Of a DNA stretch of 64,000 nt, positions 48,195-57,423 are shown in pieces. This stretch comes from Pandoraea faecigallinarum (GTDB lineage: Bacteria > Pseudomonadota > Gammaproteobacteria > Burkholderiales > Burkholderiaceae). The notes beneath the pieces are model-generated. The model did not search any database. It was not told where the DNA came from and was given only the letters and a program-made list of their open reading frames with translations. Position numbers and translations under genes: made by a program. How positions within the stretch are numbered: position 1 is the first letter of the stretch; every line of letters begins with the position of its first letter. The DNA is taken from assembly GCF_001029105.3 (NCBI RefSeq), contig NZ_CP011807.3, positions 4,154,001-4,218,000 on the forward strand, in the 5' to 3' direction.

Positions 48195-49553
48195 ATGACC
48201 GTCCCCTGTTGTACGTCGCAAGCCGAGGCACCCCCGGGCACCTCCTCCCATGCCACCCACTCGCGGATCGCACGCGACGGACCGCCGGCTGCGAAGGCGG
48301 CACCGCTCGCTCACCCCGCCACGCTGGCCGAGCGGTTCGACGCCGTGCGCGCTGCCTCCGTCGCCTTCGCGCAAGGCCTCTCGGACGCCGACGCCACCGT
48401 CCAGTCGATGCCCGACGCCAGCCCCATCAAGTGGCACCTCGCGCACACCACCTGGTTTTTCGAGACGTTTCTGCTCGGCGAAGCCAGCACCTTGCCGGGC
48501 AAACGCTACCACCCTTACGATCCCCGCTTCGCCTATCTCTTCAATTCGTACTACGAAGCCGCCGGCCCACGTCACCCGCGCCCGCAGCGCGGCCTGCTTA
48601 CACGGCCCACGCTCGACGAGGTGCTGGCTTACCGCCGCCACGTCGACACGGCCATGCACGCACTGCTGCTGCACGCCGAGCTCGCTCCCGATACCGTGGG
48701 GCTCATCACATTGGGTCTGCATCACGAGCAACAGCATCAGGAATTGATGCATACGGACTTGCTGCATCTCTTCGCGCAGAATCCGTTGCGCCCCGCCCAT
48801 CGTCAACCGTGCGCGGTACCGCATGCGGCGTCGCCGATGCGCTGGATCGAGCATGCAGGCGGTCAATTCCGCATCGGGCATCCCGGCGATGCGAGCAGTA
48901 CCGGCGGGCACTTCGCCTTCGACTGCGAGACCCCGGCGCACGACGTGCTGCTGCGCCCCTTTGCCATCGCATCGCGCGTGGTAACGAACGGCGAATGGCG
49001 CGATTTCATCGAAGACGGCGGCTATCGCATGGCAGGGCTGTGGCTCTCCGACGGCTGGGCGACGGTGCAGCGCGAGGGCTGGGGACACCCGCTGTACTGG
49101 GAACTGCGCAACGGCGAATGGCATTCGATGACGCTCGCCGGCATGCAGCCGGTCGACGACGACGCCCCGGTACAGCACGTCAGCTATTTCGAGGCCGACG
49201 CATTCGCCCGATGGGCGGGCAAGCGCCTGCCGACAGAACAGGAATGGGAGGTGGCGGCGAATCTATCCGGTGAAATGTCCGGCAGCGTATCGTCACCCGC
49301 GCATCGAGCAATGGAGCAACGCTTTGGCCCGGTATGGCAATGGACTGCGAGTCCATATGTCGCGTATCCCGGATTCCGGACGGCATCGGGGGCCGTCGGC
49401 GAGTACAACGGCAAATTCATGTGCGGACAGTTCGTGTTGCGCGGCGGGTCCATCGCCACGCCGCCGGGTCACGCACGCGCCACGTACCGTAACTTCTTCT
49501 ATCCGCATCAGCGCTGGCAATTTTGCGGCCTGAGGCTCGCGGAGGACCGCTGA
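48195..49553 (+). CDS. egtB: Ergothioneine synthesis sulfoxide synthase EgtB
   Basis: Iron enzyme that joins hercynine to a thiol (gamma-glutamylcysteine or cysteine) in ergothioneine synthesis. It has 452 residues. The N-terminal DinB-like domain carries the iron His: KWHLAHTTWFFE (near 78) and LHHEQQHQELMHTDLLH (near 178). The C-terminal FGE-sulfatase domain has SYFEADAFARWAGKRLPTEQEWEVAA (near 335) and ends FCGLRLAEDR. Its stop overlaps egtD (TGATG). Confidence 0.92.
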   Translation: MTVPCCTSQAEAPPGTSSHATHSRIARDGPPAAKAAPLAHPATLAERFDAVRAASVAFAQGLSDADATVQSMPDASPIKWHLAHTTWFFETFLLGEASTLPGKRYHPYDPRFAYLFNSYYEAAGPRHPRPQRGLLTRPTLDEVLAYRRHVDTAMHALLLHAELAPDTVGLITLGLHHEQQHQELMHTDLLHLFAQNPLRPAHRQPCAVPHAASPMRWIEHAGGQFRIGHPGDASSTGGHFAFDCETPAHDVLLRPFAIASRVVTNGEWRDFIEDGGYRMAGLWLSDGWATVQREGWGHPLYWELRNGEWHSMTLAGMQPVDDDAPVQHVSYFEADAFARWAGKRLPTEQEWEVAANLSGEMSGSVSSPAHRAMEQRFGPVWQWTASPYVAYPGFRTASGAVGEYNGKFMCGQFVLRGGSIATPPGHARATYRNFFYPHQRWQFCGLRLAEDR

Positions 49554-50569
49554 TGTCGCAAGCCACACCATCCCAACAGGCCGCGTTCGTATGCCCGTCG
49601 CTGCCGGAAGACGCTTTCGCCACCGACGTGCTCGCCGGCCTCGGCCGTACCCCGAAGTCGCTGCCCAGCGTCTGGCTGTACGACCAGCGCGGCAGCGTAC
49701 TCTTCGAAGAGATCACCGGCCTGGACGAGTACTACCAGACCCGCACCGAAACCGCACTGCTGGGTGAATGCGCCGCCGCCATCGCCGACGTCATCGGCCC
49801 GGACGCGGTCGTCGTCGAATTCGGCAGCGGCTCCAGCCGCAAGACCCCATTGTTGCTCGACGCGCTCGTCACTCCCCGCGCCTATGTGCCGGTCGATATC
49901 GCCGACGATTTTCTCGACGGCGCGCTCGCTACGCTCGCCCGGCGATGTCCCGGCATTCCCATGCTGCCGGTGCGCGCCGACTTCACCCGCCCGTTCCATT
50001 TGCCACCGCAGTTGCGAAACACGCGGGGGCCGCGTCTGGGCTTCTTTCCCGGTTCGACGATCGGCAACTTCGCGCCCGCGCAAGCCGCCGCATTCCTCGC
50101 ACACGTGGGCAAGATGCTTGGCCCGCACCGCCACATGGTCGTGGGGGTCGACGCCTGCCAGGACCCGGCCGTGCTGCTGCCCGCCTACGACGACGCGCGC
50201 GGCGTGACGGCGCAATTCGATCTGAACGTGCTCGTGCGCATCAATCGCGAACTCCAGGGCGATCTGCCGCTCGACGCCTTCCGCCACGAGGCCCGCTTCA
50301 ATGCGGGCGCCAGCCGCATCGAGATGCATCTGGTGGCGCAGCGCGCCTTTACGGCCACCGTACTCGGTCACCGCTTCAGTTTCGCCGCCGGCGAGTCCAT
50401 TCATACTGAGAACTCCTACAAATACGGCCAGACGGAATTCCGCGCCCTGGCGAACTCCGCGGGCTGGGATGTCGAACGCGTCTGGCTCGACGCCCGCTCG
50501 CGTTTCGCCGTCTATCTGCTGTGCCCGGCCACCGCCTGCCCCCCTGCCCCCCTGCCCCCTGCCCCCTGA
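49553..50569 (+). CDS. egtD: Histidine N-alpha-methyltransferase EgtD
   Basis: Trimethylates histidine to hercynine with SAM. It has 338 residues. Family blocks are FEEITGLDEYYQTRTETALL (near 45), VVEFGSGSSRKTPLLLDAL (SAM site, near 84), GFFPGSTIGNF (near 170) and GESIHTENSYKYG near the end. Together with egtB it makes a two-gene ergothioneine unit; egtA, egtC and egtE are not nearby, as in many proteobacteria. The last residues (ACPPAPLPPAP) come from a CCTGCCCC-type tandem repeat. Confidence 0.92.
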   Translation: MSQATPSQQAAFVCPSLPEDAFATDVLAGLGRTPKSLPSVWLYDQRGSVLFEEITGLDEYYQTRTETALLGECAAAIADVIGPDAVVVEFGSGSSRKTPLLLDALVTPRAYVPVDIADDFLDGALATLARRCPGIPMLPVRADFTRPFHLPPQLRNTRGPRLGFFPGSTIGNFAPAQAAAFLAHVGKMLGPHRHMVVGVDACQDPAVLLPAYDDARGVTAQFDLNVLVRINRELQGDLPLDAFRHEARFNAGASRIEMHLVAQRAFTATVLGHRFSFAAGESIHTENSYKYGQTEFRALANSAGWDVERVWLDARSRFAVYLLCPATACPPAPLPPAP

Positions 50570-51035
50570 GCCCCTGAGCGCCAGGGCCACGGCGGCAGCT
50601 CGCGCCCCGGTGCCGCATCTGCCGACGAAGACGCCTCCGGACAGCCCGGTCGCCTCCTCCTCGCGCCTTTCCGGCCCAAAATGTCGCCGGCGCAAGGCAG
50701 TGAAAGAAAAATGCGCTGCCATCGCTAAAGTTTTGGCGAATTTCTGCCGTTGATGCATGCAGACTCATGCTGCCCGCAACGCGGATCGCGAATTCCGCGC
50801 GGCAGCCCACCTCACAGCGCCCGGCCACGACCGCGGCGCACCGTTGATACGTATCGCTGCACATGAATTCACGCGCAATGGGGATGCACGTGGCACCGGC
50901 CTGGGCGACAGCACCTGCGGCCCGATGCACTCGCACAGACGCTCGACCGGCCGACGCGACATCGTTCGCGCGGTGCGTACGGCGCGCGCCCGCTCGCCTG
51001 GCCGTCGTTGCGCAAGCGGCGCAGGAGCGGTCCCG
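50570..51035. other. Intergenic region, no gene
   Basis: A CCTGCCCC-type repeat continues a few bases past the egtD stop. The rest of the 466 bases has no convincing gene. Frames crossing it are the upstream extension of the following gene. Confidence 0.45.
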
Positions 51036-51863
51036 ATGAGCCGCATCGCCCTCACCCTGTCCGACTCGGCGCTGGCAGACCTGCAAAAGGATTTCGACGC
51101 CTTTGTGCGCATCTCGTCGGCCGTGGACCGACATTTCACCCCGCCGCCGTTCGACGACTTCCTGCGCGCCCGCCTGCTCGACAGCACGGTGCCGCTCACG
51201 GAGGCCGCCGTTGCCCAACTGCTCGCGGGCGGCCATTACGCGTGGGCCAAACGTACGTTCGACAAGCAATTTCCGGACGTCGTCTCGATCATCCTCAACC
51301 AGGCGCGCCAGCACGGCTTCTATTTCGTCTCGCGCCCGGAGTGGTCGCGCGAGGATATGTCGCGCCAGGCCAGCCGCTGGGCCGAGGGCATCGTGCGCGA
51401 AGCGAAGGGCGAGGAGCGGATCGTGGAATCGCTCGCCGGTCAGATCGTGACGTCCGCACAGGACCTGCGAACGCTGGAAGCCACCTTGCAGACGCCCGCA
51501 TGGCGCACCGCATCGGTGCTGCGCGAACGCGTATTCGAAGCGAAGCGCGCCGTGGAAACCGCGCGTTCGCTTCAGGCCCGGGAAAAGCTTGGCGAACTGC
51601 GCACCCTGCTCGATCTTGCCGTGATCTACGGTTCGGTAGGTACTCAGGAAGCCGAACAGATTCTGGAGTATCTCGGGGTGCTGCGGCCCGAGTTATTCAA
51701 CGACGATCCGGGACTGTTCGAGCGCATCGCCGCGTGGTTGCGGCGCCTGCTCACACCGAGCGTGTCGCGCCCCGCGCCAGTGCCCGAAGTTCAGGTCCCC
51801 ACGCTCGCGACCGAAGCCACGCATCAGAACGCAGAGCCGCTGCATACGCCCGCCGCACGCTGA
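51036..51863 (+). CDS. Helical protein of unknown function
   Basis: A 275-residue protein, MSRIALTLSDSALADLQKDF onward, almost entirely alpha-helical with charged coiled-coil-like stretches (RERVFEAKRAVETARSLQAREKL). No signal peptide, membrane helix or catalytic motif is visible. AGGAG lies nine bases before the ATG. The upstream frame is open but its product is Arg-rich filler. It converges with the small zinc protein of the toxin locus, 28 bases away. A link to that locus cannot be shown. Confidence 0.7.
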   Translation: MSRIALTLSDSALADLQKDFDAFVRISSAVDRHFTPPPFDDFLRARLLDSTVPLTEAAVAQLLAGGHYAWAKRTFDKQFPDVVSIILNQARQHGFYFVSRPEWSREDMSRQASRWAEGIVREAKGEERIVESLAGQIVTSAQDLRTLEATLQTPAWRTASVLRERVFEAKRAVETARSLQAREKLGELRTLLDLAVIYGSVGTQEAEQILEYLGVLRPELFNDDPGLFERIAAWLRRLLTPSVSRPAPVPEVQVPTLATEATHQNAEPLHTPAAR

Positions 51864-51891
51864 GGGCCACACGTCGGGCGTCGCGCAGCCG

Positions 51892-52194
51892 CTACGGGAG
51901 GTCCGCCTGCACCACCACGCCGCCGAAGCGTCCTTCCTGCGCATGGAACACGGCAGCGCCAATAAAGCACTCGTGCAGCAGGTACGGTTCGGGCGGTTCG
52001 GTGCCGACGTAGAAACCGGTGAGCCCGCCAAAGGCGTCTTCATTGACGAACGCCACGCGTCGGCCCGACGCATCCGTGAGCAGCGCACAGCAAACGTCAC
52101 AGATCGCGCGGGGATACCTCGGCATCGCCGGAATCGCCCGTCCACAGTGGGCGCACTTCTGCCATTCCTGTGTCTCGCCGTCGTTCGCCGTCAT
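51892..52194 (-). CDS. CxxC-CxxC protein coupled to the ART toxin; candidate immunity or accessory protein
   Basis: A 100-residue protein. The N-terminus has a zinc-ribbon-like pair, CAHCGRAIPAM and RAICDVCCALL. The rest (ASGRRVAFVNEDAFGG, FYVGTEPPEPY, EGRFGGVVVQ) resembles a small family I remember only as conserved, without a known role. The ATG at 52192-52194 is favoured over an in-frame GTG at 52198-52200 because AGGAG then lies eight bases upstream. That AGGAG is within the last codons of the toxin gene, and the genes are adjacent by three bases. It looks like a coupled immunity gene, by layout only. Confidence 0.72.
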   Translation of the reverse strand: MTANDGETQEWQKCAHCGRAIPAMPRYPRAICDVCCALLTDASGRRVAFVNEDAFGGLTGFYVGTEPPEPYLLHECFIGAAVFHAQEGRFGGVVVQADLP

Positions 52195-52196
52195 GT

Positions 52197-55100
52197 TCAC
52201 AGCTCCTGCATGGTGATTCGCGTATATGGCCGCAACGGGCCCGGCACATTGTCGGAGTTGTCGTTGATATCCGGTTCGACCTGCGTGACTCGGAACGTCG
52301 CGCCGGCCCGAAGCAACACCTCCTGTTCGCTCCTGTAGCGAGACAGTTCGGAAACGTCCTTGCCGTGGATGACATCGAGCCTGACGAAGACCGGCGTCTT
52401 GAAAGTGCCCGTTCTCATGAACTTGATGGCTTCCTCCGGTCTCTTGCTGCTACTGGTGAATTTCTGGAACGTGTGCGTGTCCCCGACCGCGTAGCTCGCA
52501 CGCAGGAAATCGGCCTGCCCGCGATAGGTGCGGCCGGCGAAATCCGGAAGGTCCTGCAAAGCGTTATCGAGAATCGGGTTGTGGATGGCCGCCTCGGCCT
52601 GCAGGTCGGAGACCGACACCTGGCCGGCATCCATGCGCGCTTTCACGCCCCTCAATTCCGCTTTCTCGTTGACGTGCGCGCCGATCTTCGTGCTGGCGAG
52701 CATGCCGCCTTCGCGTGCGGGATTCTCCACCAGATACGCGCCGCCCGTGTACAGCGCGATGCTGGCCGCGGCGATGGGACTCAGTCGCGCGGCCAGGGGA
52801 CTTGTCGCGGGAGCGGCCAGAAGCCTGCCATGCGTTGTCATCGGCGCGCCACCGGTGGCCAGTTCGTTGCTCACGAGTTCGAAATTGGGCCAGAGCCTCT
52901 GATAGACGATTTCGTCTGGGAAGTTCTGCCCGACACAAACGTTTTCACGGATCTGTTCGATCGTCAGCGGCGGGATGTGGTGATACGCATACGGCCCAGG
53001 CCTGTACGACAGGCCGAACGACTGCGACACCGCCATGATTTCGTGGAAGCTATGGTCGTTGCTGGTGAGCATCCAGCCGAGCAGGGACAAACGGAATGCG
53101 TCGGGACTCACCGGGTTGCCCCAGATGCCGAGAAATTTCAGCGCCTGAAGCATGCGATCGGTCGTGCCCGACGGCCCCGCGACCACCGGCATCTTCAATG
53201 TCTGGACAGCCTCCTTGACCCACTCGTTGCGCAGACTCGCCGTGAAACGCGTGCCGCCCTCTTCCCACGGCAGGCGCTGCGTGTCGTCGAAAACTCTGGG
53301 GGCTGCGCCGAACAGGCGTTGAATGTCGGTTCCCTCGGAATAGTCCGGCAAGCTGTGCACGGGACTTCGACTCATGATGAATTCCTGCTCGCGCGAGCTG
53401 AGGTCGGCATTGAGAGCACCGCTTCGCAAATCGGCAGGCGTGCGGGCGCTGCCGCTGTAGACCTTTCTCAACGCCGTCTGAAGCGTTTGAAGACTTGCGC
53501 GCTTGAGCTGCGCGTTGGCGTCCGTCTTGTCTGCGTTGTCCTTGAGCCACGTGTAGCTCAGCGACTGCATCGCGTTGTAGCTCGACAGTTTTTCGGTGGC
53601 ACTCGTGGCTGTGAGGAATGTGTCGAGCTGCTGACCAATATTCGCGTAGGTCGTGCGCACCGTGCCGGACGGCACGCCTTGCAGATCGGCTCGCGTAAAG
53701 TCGAATGCGTCGAAGTTGAAATTGAAGGCGTCGCTGGAAAAGGCGCCGATGTTGAATGCCTCGTCCCGCCCCTCGCTTTCGAATACGCCCTTCTGTCCAC
53801 GCAGCAGCGCGTCGTCCTCGCTTCGCGTGAACCGGTCGCCGGCAGCCTTGTAGACGTCGAGCAACTTGCCGCCCGTGTCGAACCGCTTCGCGAGCGAATA
53901 GCCGAACCTGTTGGGGTAGTCCGCTATCTCGTTCTTGCGCGCCTCGATCTCGTTGACCCCGGCGGCCGCGATTCCCATCCCCGTGAGCGAGGTTCTTGCA
54001 TTGGCCCACGTTTGGCCCGCCATCGGTCCGGACAAACGGATGTGGTGCTCGATCATGCCTTTGAAGGGACCGAGCGAGGCGTTGTAGAACGCGGTCATCC
54101 GTTCGCGCAGATTGCCGCGATTGATGACGTCCATCACGGTCGCTACATCCTTGCCGACATTGCCCGCGTACTTCACGTCGTCGCCGCCGAACACGTTGGC
54201 CGCCTTGGTGTTGTCCGCCGTGACGCCCATCACGTCGCTCATCTTGCTCAGCGCCTGCTGGGCGGCGGTAGTCGCTGCGGGGAAGTTGAACAAATACAGC
54301 CCGAGCCGGTGTTCGAACGCCTTGGCTTCCTTGAAATACTGCGCCGTGTCGTCACGCGTCGCGAGTTCCTGCTTGACAAGACTCAGCAGTTGACGGATCC
54401 CGGTGCGTTTGACCTCGTCGTTCGCGTCGGTCTTCTTCTGGTTGTCGGAGAGCCACTTCTGGCCGAGCGTCTGCATCTCGTGCAGCAGGCGCAGCTTTTG
54501 CGCGTCGTCTGCTGCGGCCTGATACTGCCGCAACTTCGCACGAATGTCTTCGAAGGTGCTGGTGCCGAAAAAATTGCCGAACGCGCCCGAGGCATGGCCC
54601 GCCAGCACCAGCGCACCGAGGTTGCATTGCACGACGCCATCCGGCGCCGCGCCTTTGAACTGATGCGGCTCGGCCGCGTCCTGCCCGGCGAGCCCGCCGC
54701 CCTGAAATTGCAGCGCTTTGGCGCCCATCACGTCGGCCTCGCGCTCCAGACCGGTGTCGACGTTGACCGACACGCCGCCTTTCATCTGCACCATCGGCCT
54801 CACACGCCCCTGCGCCTGTTGCACCACGTGCCACGCCTCATGGGGTAAATGCCGCTCCTGCCCCGGTCCGAGATGGATCTCCTGACCTTGTGCGTAAGCG
54901 TGCGCCTGCAATTGCGCCGGCTTCGAAGAGTTGTAATGGACTCTGACACCGTCCATCGAGATGCCGGAGAGCTGCTCGATGCCCGACTTGAGGTGGTCCG
55001 GGAGGCCGGTGTGATTGGCACGGGACGTGGGGACGGCGGCGGAGACGGCAGTGGGGGCGCCGGTGAGCGCGTCGGCTTGCTGTTGCCGTTGCACCACGCG

Positions 55101-55301
55101 GGGACTGTTGTGGATGGCATCGACGCGCTGGCGCTGTGCGGCGATGACCGGGCTACTCCCGATCATCGATACCATGCGCCGCTGTGCGACCATCGACGGC
55201 GCGCTCTGCGTCAATGCGTCGTCGGCGCGCGACCGGTACGGAGGACGGTGATCTCTGCTGTCATCAAGCTTTGATACTCTCGGCTCCGCGCTCTCGATCA
55301 T
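52197..55301 (-). CDS. eCIS-core (DUF4157) protein with C-terminal ADP-ribosyltransferase-like domain
   Basis: A 1034-residue multidomain protein, probably a toxin. Residues 35-75 hold SPxVxAQRQ-type motifs (SPVIAAQRQRVDAIHNSPRV) typical of DUF4157 proteins. The eCIS-core domain spans about 95-200: VHYNSSKPAQLQAHAYAQGQ and HLPHEAWHVVQQAQGRVRP, with HEAWH at about 154-158. A module with W-L-x-D-N-x-x-K-T-D-A-N occurs twice (about 250-314 and 549-614). Residues 725-780 hold a conserved LGWMLTSNDHSFHEIMAVSQ block. The last 110 residues show TYRGQ (Arg near 927), FTSSS (near 948) and RSEQEVLLRAG (ExE near 992-994), the R-S-E pattern of arginine/other ADP-ribosyltransferases. The ATG (55299-55301) has GAGG six bases upstream; an ATG 18 bases earlier is possible. 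Confidence 0.85.
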   Translation of the reverse strand: MIESAEPRVSKLDDSRDHRPPYRSRADDALTQSAPSMVAQRRMVSMIGSSPVIAAQRQRVDAIHNSPRVVQRQQQADALTGAPTAVSAAVPTSRANHTGLPDHLKSGIEQLSGISMDGVRVHYNSSKPAQLQAHAYAQGQEIHLGPGQERHLPHEAWHVVQQAQGRVRPMVQMKGGVSVNVDTGLEREADVMGAKALQFQGGGLAGQDAAEPHQFKGAAPDGVVQCNLGALVLAGHASGAFGNFFGTSTFEDIRAKLRQYQAAADDAQKLRLLHEMQTLGQKWLSDNQKKTDANDEVKRTGIRQLLSLVKQELATRDDTAQYFKEAKAFEHRLGLYLFNFPAATTAAQQALSKMSDVMGVTADNTKAANVFGGDDVKYAGNVGKDVATVMDVINRGNLRERMTAFYNASLGPFKGMIEHHIRLSGPMAGQTWANARTSLTGMGIAAAGVNEIEARKNEIADYPNRFGYSLAKRFDTGGKLLDVYKAAGDRFTRSEDDALLRGQKGVFESEGRDEAFNIGAFSSDAFNFNFDAFDFTRADLQGVPSGTVRTTYANIGQQLDTFLTATSATEKLSSYNAMQSLSYTWLKDNADKTDANAQLKRASLQTLQTALRKVYSGSARTPADLRSGALNADLSSREQEFIMSRSPVHSLPDYSEGTDIQRLFGAAPRVFDDTQRLPWEEGGTRFTASLRNEWVKEAVQTLKMPVVAGPSGTTDRMLQALKFLGIWGNPVSPDAFRLSLLGWMLTSNDHSFHEIMAVSQSFGLSYRPGPYAYHHIPPLTIEQIRENVCVGQNFPDEIVYQRLWPNFELVSNELATGGAPMTTHGRLLAAPATSPLAARLSPIAAASIALYTGGAYLVENPAREGGMLASTKIGAHVNEKAELRGVKARMDAGQVSVSDLQAEAAIHNPILDNALQDLPDFAGRTYRGQADFLRASYAVGDTHTFQKFTSSSKRPEEAIKFMRTGTFKTPVFVRLDVIHGKDVSELSRYRSEQEVLLRAGATFRVTQVEPDINDNSDNVPGPLRPYTRITMQEL

Positions 55302-55391
55302 GACTGACCTCAGGGGCATGGGATGGTCGGGTGGCTAATAATAACCTATTGGTTTGCCAACGATTTTTCCGGCCGATCCGCCGCATGCGGG

Positions 55392-56285
55392 CTACCGGTT
55401 GAAGATCAGCGCCACACCGGCACTCGCAATCAGCGCGCCCCACCAGGCGCCAGCGGCCGGACGCTGCCGGGTGCGGATCCACAGCAGCGGCAGCACCATC
55501 ACGGGCGTCGTGGCCGAGAGGGTCGCGATGACACCGGTGTTGCCGTGGCCCATCCCGTAGAGCAGCAGCGTCATGCCAACGGCCACGCCGACGAAACCGG
55601 ACGCCGCCGTGAGCGCGAGCGTGCCCGGCGTAAACGCGGAAAATATAGAGCGGCCGCGGCGCGCCGCGATCACCGTCAGCCCGAGCGCCGACACGCCCAC
55701 GCGTACCGCCGACGCACCCACCGGGTCCACCCCCGCCGCCATGACCGGCTTGGCGATCAGCGTGCCGATGGAATGACACAGCGCCGCCGTCAGCCCAATG
55801 GCCACGCCCACACGCACGTCGCCGCGCACCGATTCCCAATGATGCGCGTCTTCGCGACGCCCGCCGAACGCAATCGCCAGCGCCACTCCGGCCGTCACCA
55901 GCGCGACGCCGAACACCGCACGCCATCCGAGCGCTTCGCCCAGCCAGACGTAGCCGAGCACGGCCGTCATGGGTGCGTTGGTGGCAAAGACGATGGAGTT
56001 GCGTCGCGGCCCAAGGCGGCCGAGCGATGTGTAGAGAATCGTGTCGCCCACGAGAATACCGATCAATCCCGACGCCGTGAGCCGCAGCCACTGCTCCAGC
56101 GAGAGCGGCGGCCAGCCGCGCAGGGCCGCGAGCGCAAACAGCAGCATCGCGAAAACGAGCAACATCCGGGCGTAATTGAAGGGAAACGAACCGGCCTGAC
56201 GAACAGGCGTGATGGCGATCATGCCGCTGCAAGCCCAGCAGAGGGCGGCACCGAGCGCGGCGAGGTAAGCGAGTTGGGTTGTCAT
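55392..56285 (-). CDS. EamA-family (DMT) transporter
   Basis: A 297-residue permease of the drug/metabolite superfamily with ten membrane helices in two EamA repeats. The second repeat begins near residue 160 after a His/Asp-containing loop (DAHHWESVRGD). The ATG at 56283-56285 gives MTTQLAYLAALGAALCW; an upstream in-frame start would add Arg-rich residues. Substrate unknown. Confidence 0.85.
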   Translation of the reverse strand: MTTQLAYLAALGAALCWACSGMIAITPVRQAGSFPFNYARMLLVFAMLLFALAALRGWPPLSLEQWLRLTASGLIGILVGDTILYTSLGRLGPRRNSIVFATNAPMTAVLGYVWLGEALGWRAVFGVALVTAGVALAIAFGGRREDAHHWESVRGDVRVGVAIGLTAALCHSIGTLIAKPVMAAGVDPVGASAVRVGVSALGLTVIAARRGRSIFSAFTPGTLALTAASGFVGVAVGMTLLLYGMGHGNTGVIATLSATTPVMVLPLLWIRTRQRPAAGAWWGALIASAGVALIFNR

Positions 56286-56403
56286 GGTCAGGGGGCGGAC
56301 GACGCGGAGCCGCAACCGCCCCCGCCGTTGGGACGCCATTATACGAGTCACATGCCCTGTCCGGGGGTACTGCGCGCCCGGTGGCCGGACACCGGCACAC
56401 GCC

Positions 56404-57423
56404 TCAAAGCGCTTCGTCGAGCCGGTACAACGCGTCGAACATCACGCGATAAGCCGCCGCCACGCCATAGGCCCCGCGCAGCATTCGAAGACGCGACGGC
56501 ACATCGGGCTCGCCCGCATCCTCGACCCATTGCGACAACAAAGCCGTGCCGCCGCAAACGCTTGCATCGTGCCGCGCGTGGGCGCAAACGGCGGCAAAGC
56601 CGTCGGCCGCCGACGGATAGCGCTTTGCGAGCGCATCGAACTGCGCCTCGATTTCGCTGGCGGCCCGTACGGCGGCAGGCGCCTGACACAACGCACAGCA
56701 CCCCACGTAGGCCGGCATGTCGCCTGCCGCGCCGATGATGAAATCGATGAGCGCGTGGGTCGCGTCAAAGGCGCCGCTATCGAGAAACGTGCGCGCCGCC
56801 GGACCGCAGCGCAGCAGCCCCGCGGCGAGCATCGTCGACTGGCCGCGTTGCTCGCGATACTGGCGCAGCAACAACGGCCGCAGCGCCGAGTCGGTACAGC
56901 GTTCGACGGCGATGCGGTTGTGCACGTCCGCCCCCGCCGCGCGATGGTAGAGCTGCGCGAGAAACGCCAGCACCTGGATATCGCTCGACTCGCCCGCGAG
57001 GAACCGCGTCCAGAATGGCGCCGCGAAGATGCCACGCACCCAGTCGTCGCATATCTGCCCGAAGGCCGGCACGACATCGCATTGGGCGGGCAACACATGC
57101 ACGAGCGCCTCGTCGACGAGCGTTGCCAGCCACGTGCCCGGCACCGGCGCTTGCGTGAGCAGCACGCCGTGCCTCATGCGGTCGAGCCACTGGCGGGTAT
57201 CGACGGTGGCGTCGTGCAGCGTGCACGTCACTTCATGCGACGACACGGTCACGGTGTCCGGCGCACACGTCCATTGCGCGTGCGGCGAGGTCATCGCCCA
57301 GACGGCGTCATCGTTCGACGTAGCGTCTTTTGCCGGAGGCTTCGCGGCATGCGGCACCGAGACCCTTACCGGGTCCTTCGTCGCACCGTCCGCCGTCCCG
57401 TCCGTTGCAGCCATCGCGCTCAT
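56404..57423 (-). CDS. Unknown protein, possible haem-oxygenase-like fold
   Basis: A 339-residue protein that I cannot assign. The middle (AFLAQLYHRAAGADVHNRIAVER) and REQRGQSTMLAAGL resemble the helical core of haem-oxygenase-like di-iron proteins, but the usual E-x-x-H of the second helix is Gln here. A Cys-rich patch (YVGCCALCQAPAA) follows. The ATG at 57421-57423 overlaps the stop of the gene upstream (ATGA). The two form a small operon. Confidence 0.6.
   Translation of the reverse strand: MSAMAATDGTADGATKDPVRVSVPHAAKPPAKDATSNDDAVWAMTSPHAQWTCAPDTVTVSSHEVTCTLHDATVDTRQWLDRMRHGVLLTQAPVPGTWLATLVDEALVHVLPAQCDVVPAFGQICDDWVRGIFAAPFWTRFLAGESSDIQVLAFLAQLYHRAAGADVHNRIAVERCTDSALRPLLLRQYREQRGQSTMLAAGLLRCGPAARTFLDSGAFDATHALIDFIIGAAGDMPAYVGCCALCQAPAAVRAASEIEAQFDALAKRYPSAADGFAAVCAHARHDASVCGGTALLSQWVEDAGEPDVPSRLRMLRGAYGVAAAYRVMFDALYRLDEAL

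Noticed and set aside
55302..55391. Promoter of the toxin gene
   Set aside because: AT-rich with TATTAT on the minus strand and an AACC-TATT-GGTT repeat, but no -35 at a usable distance.
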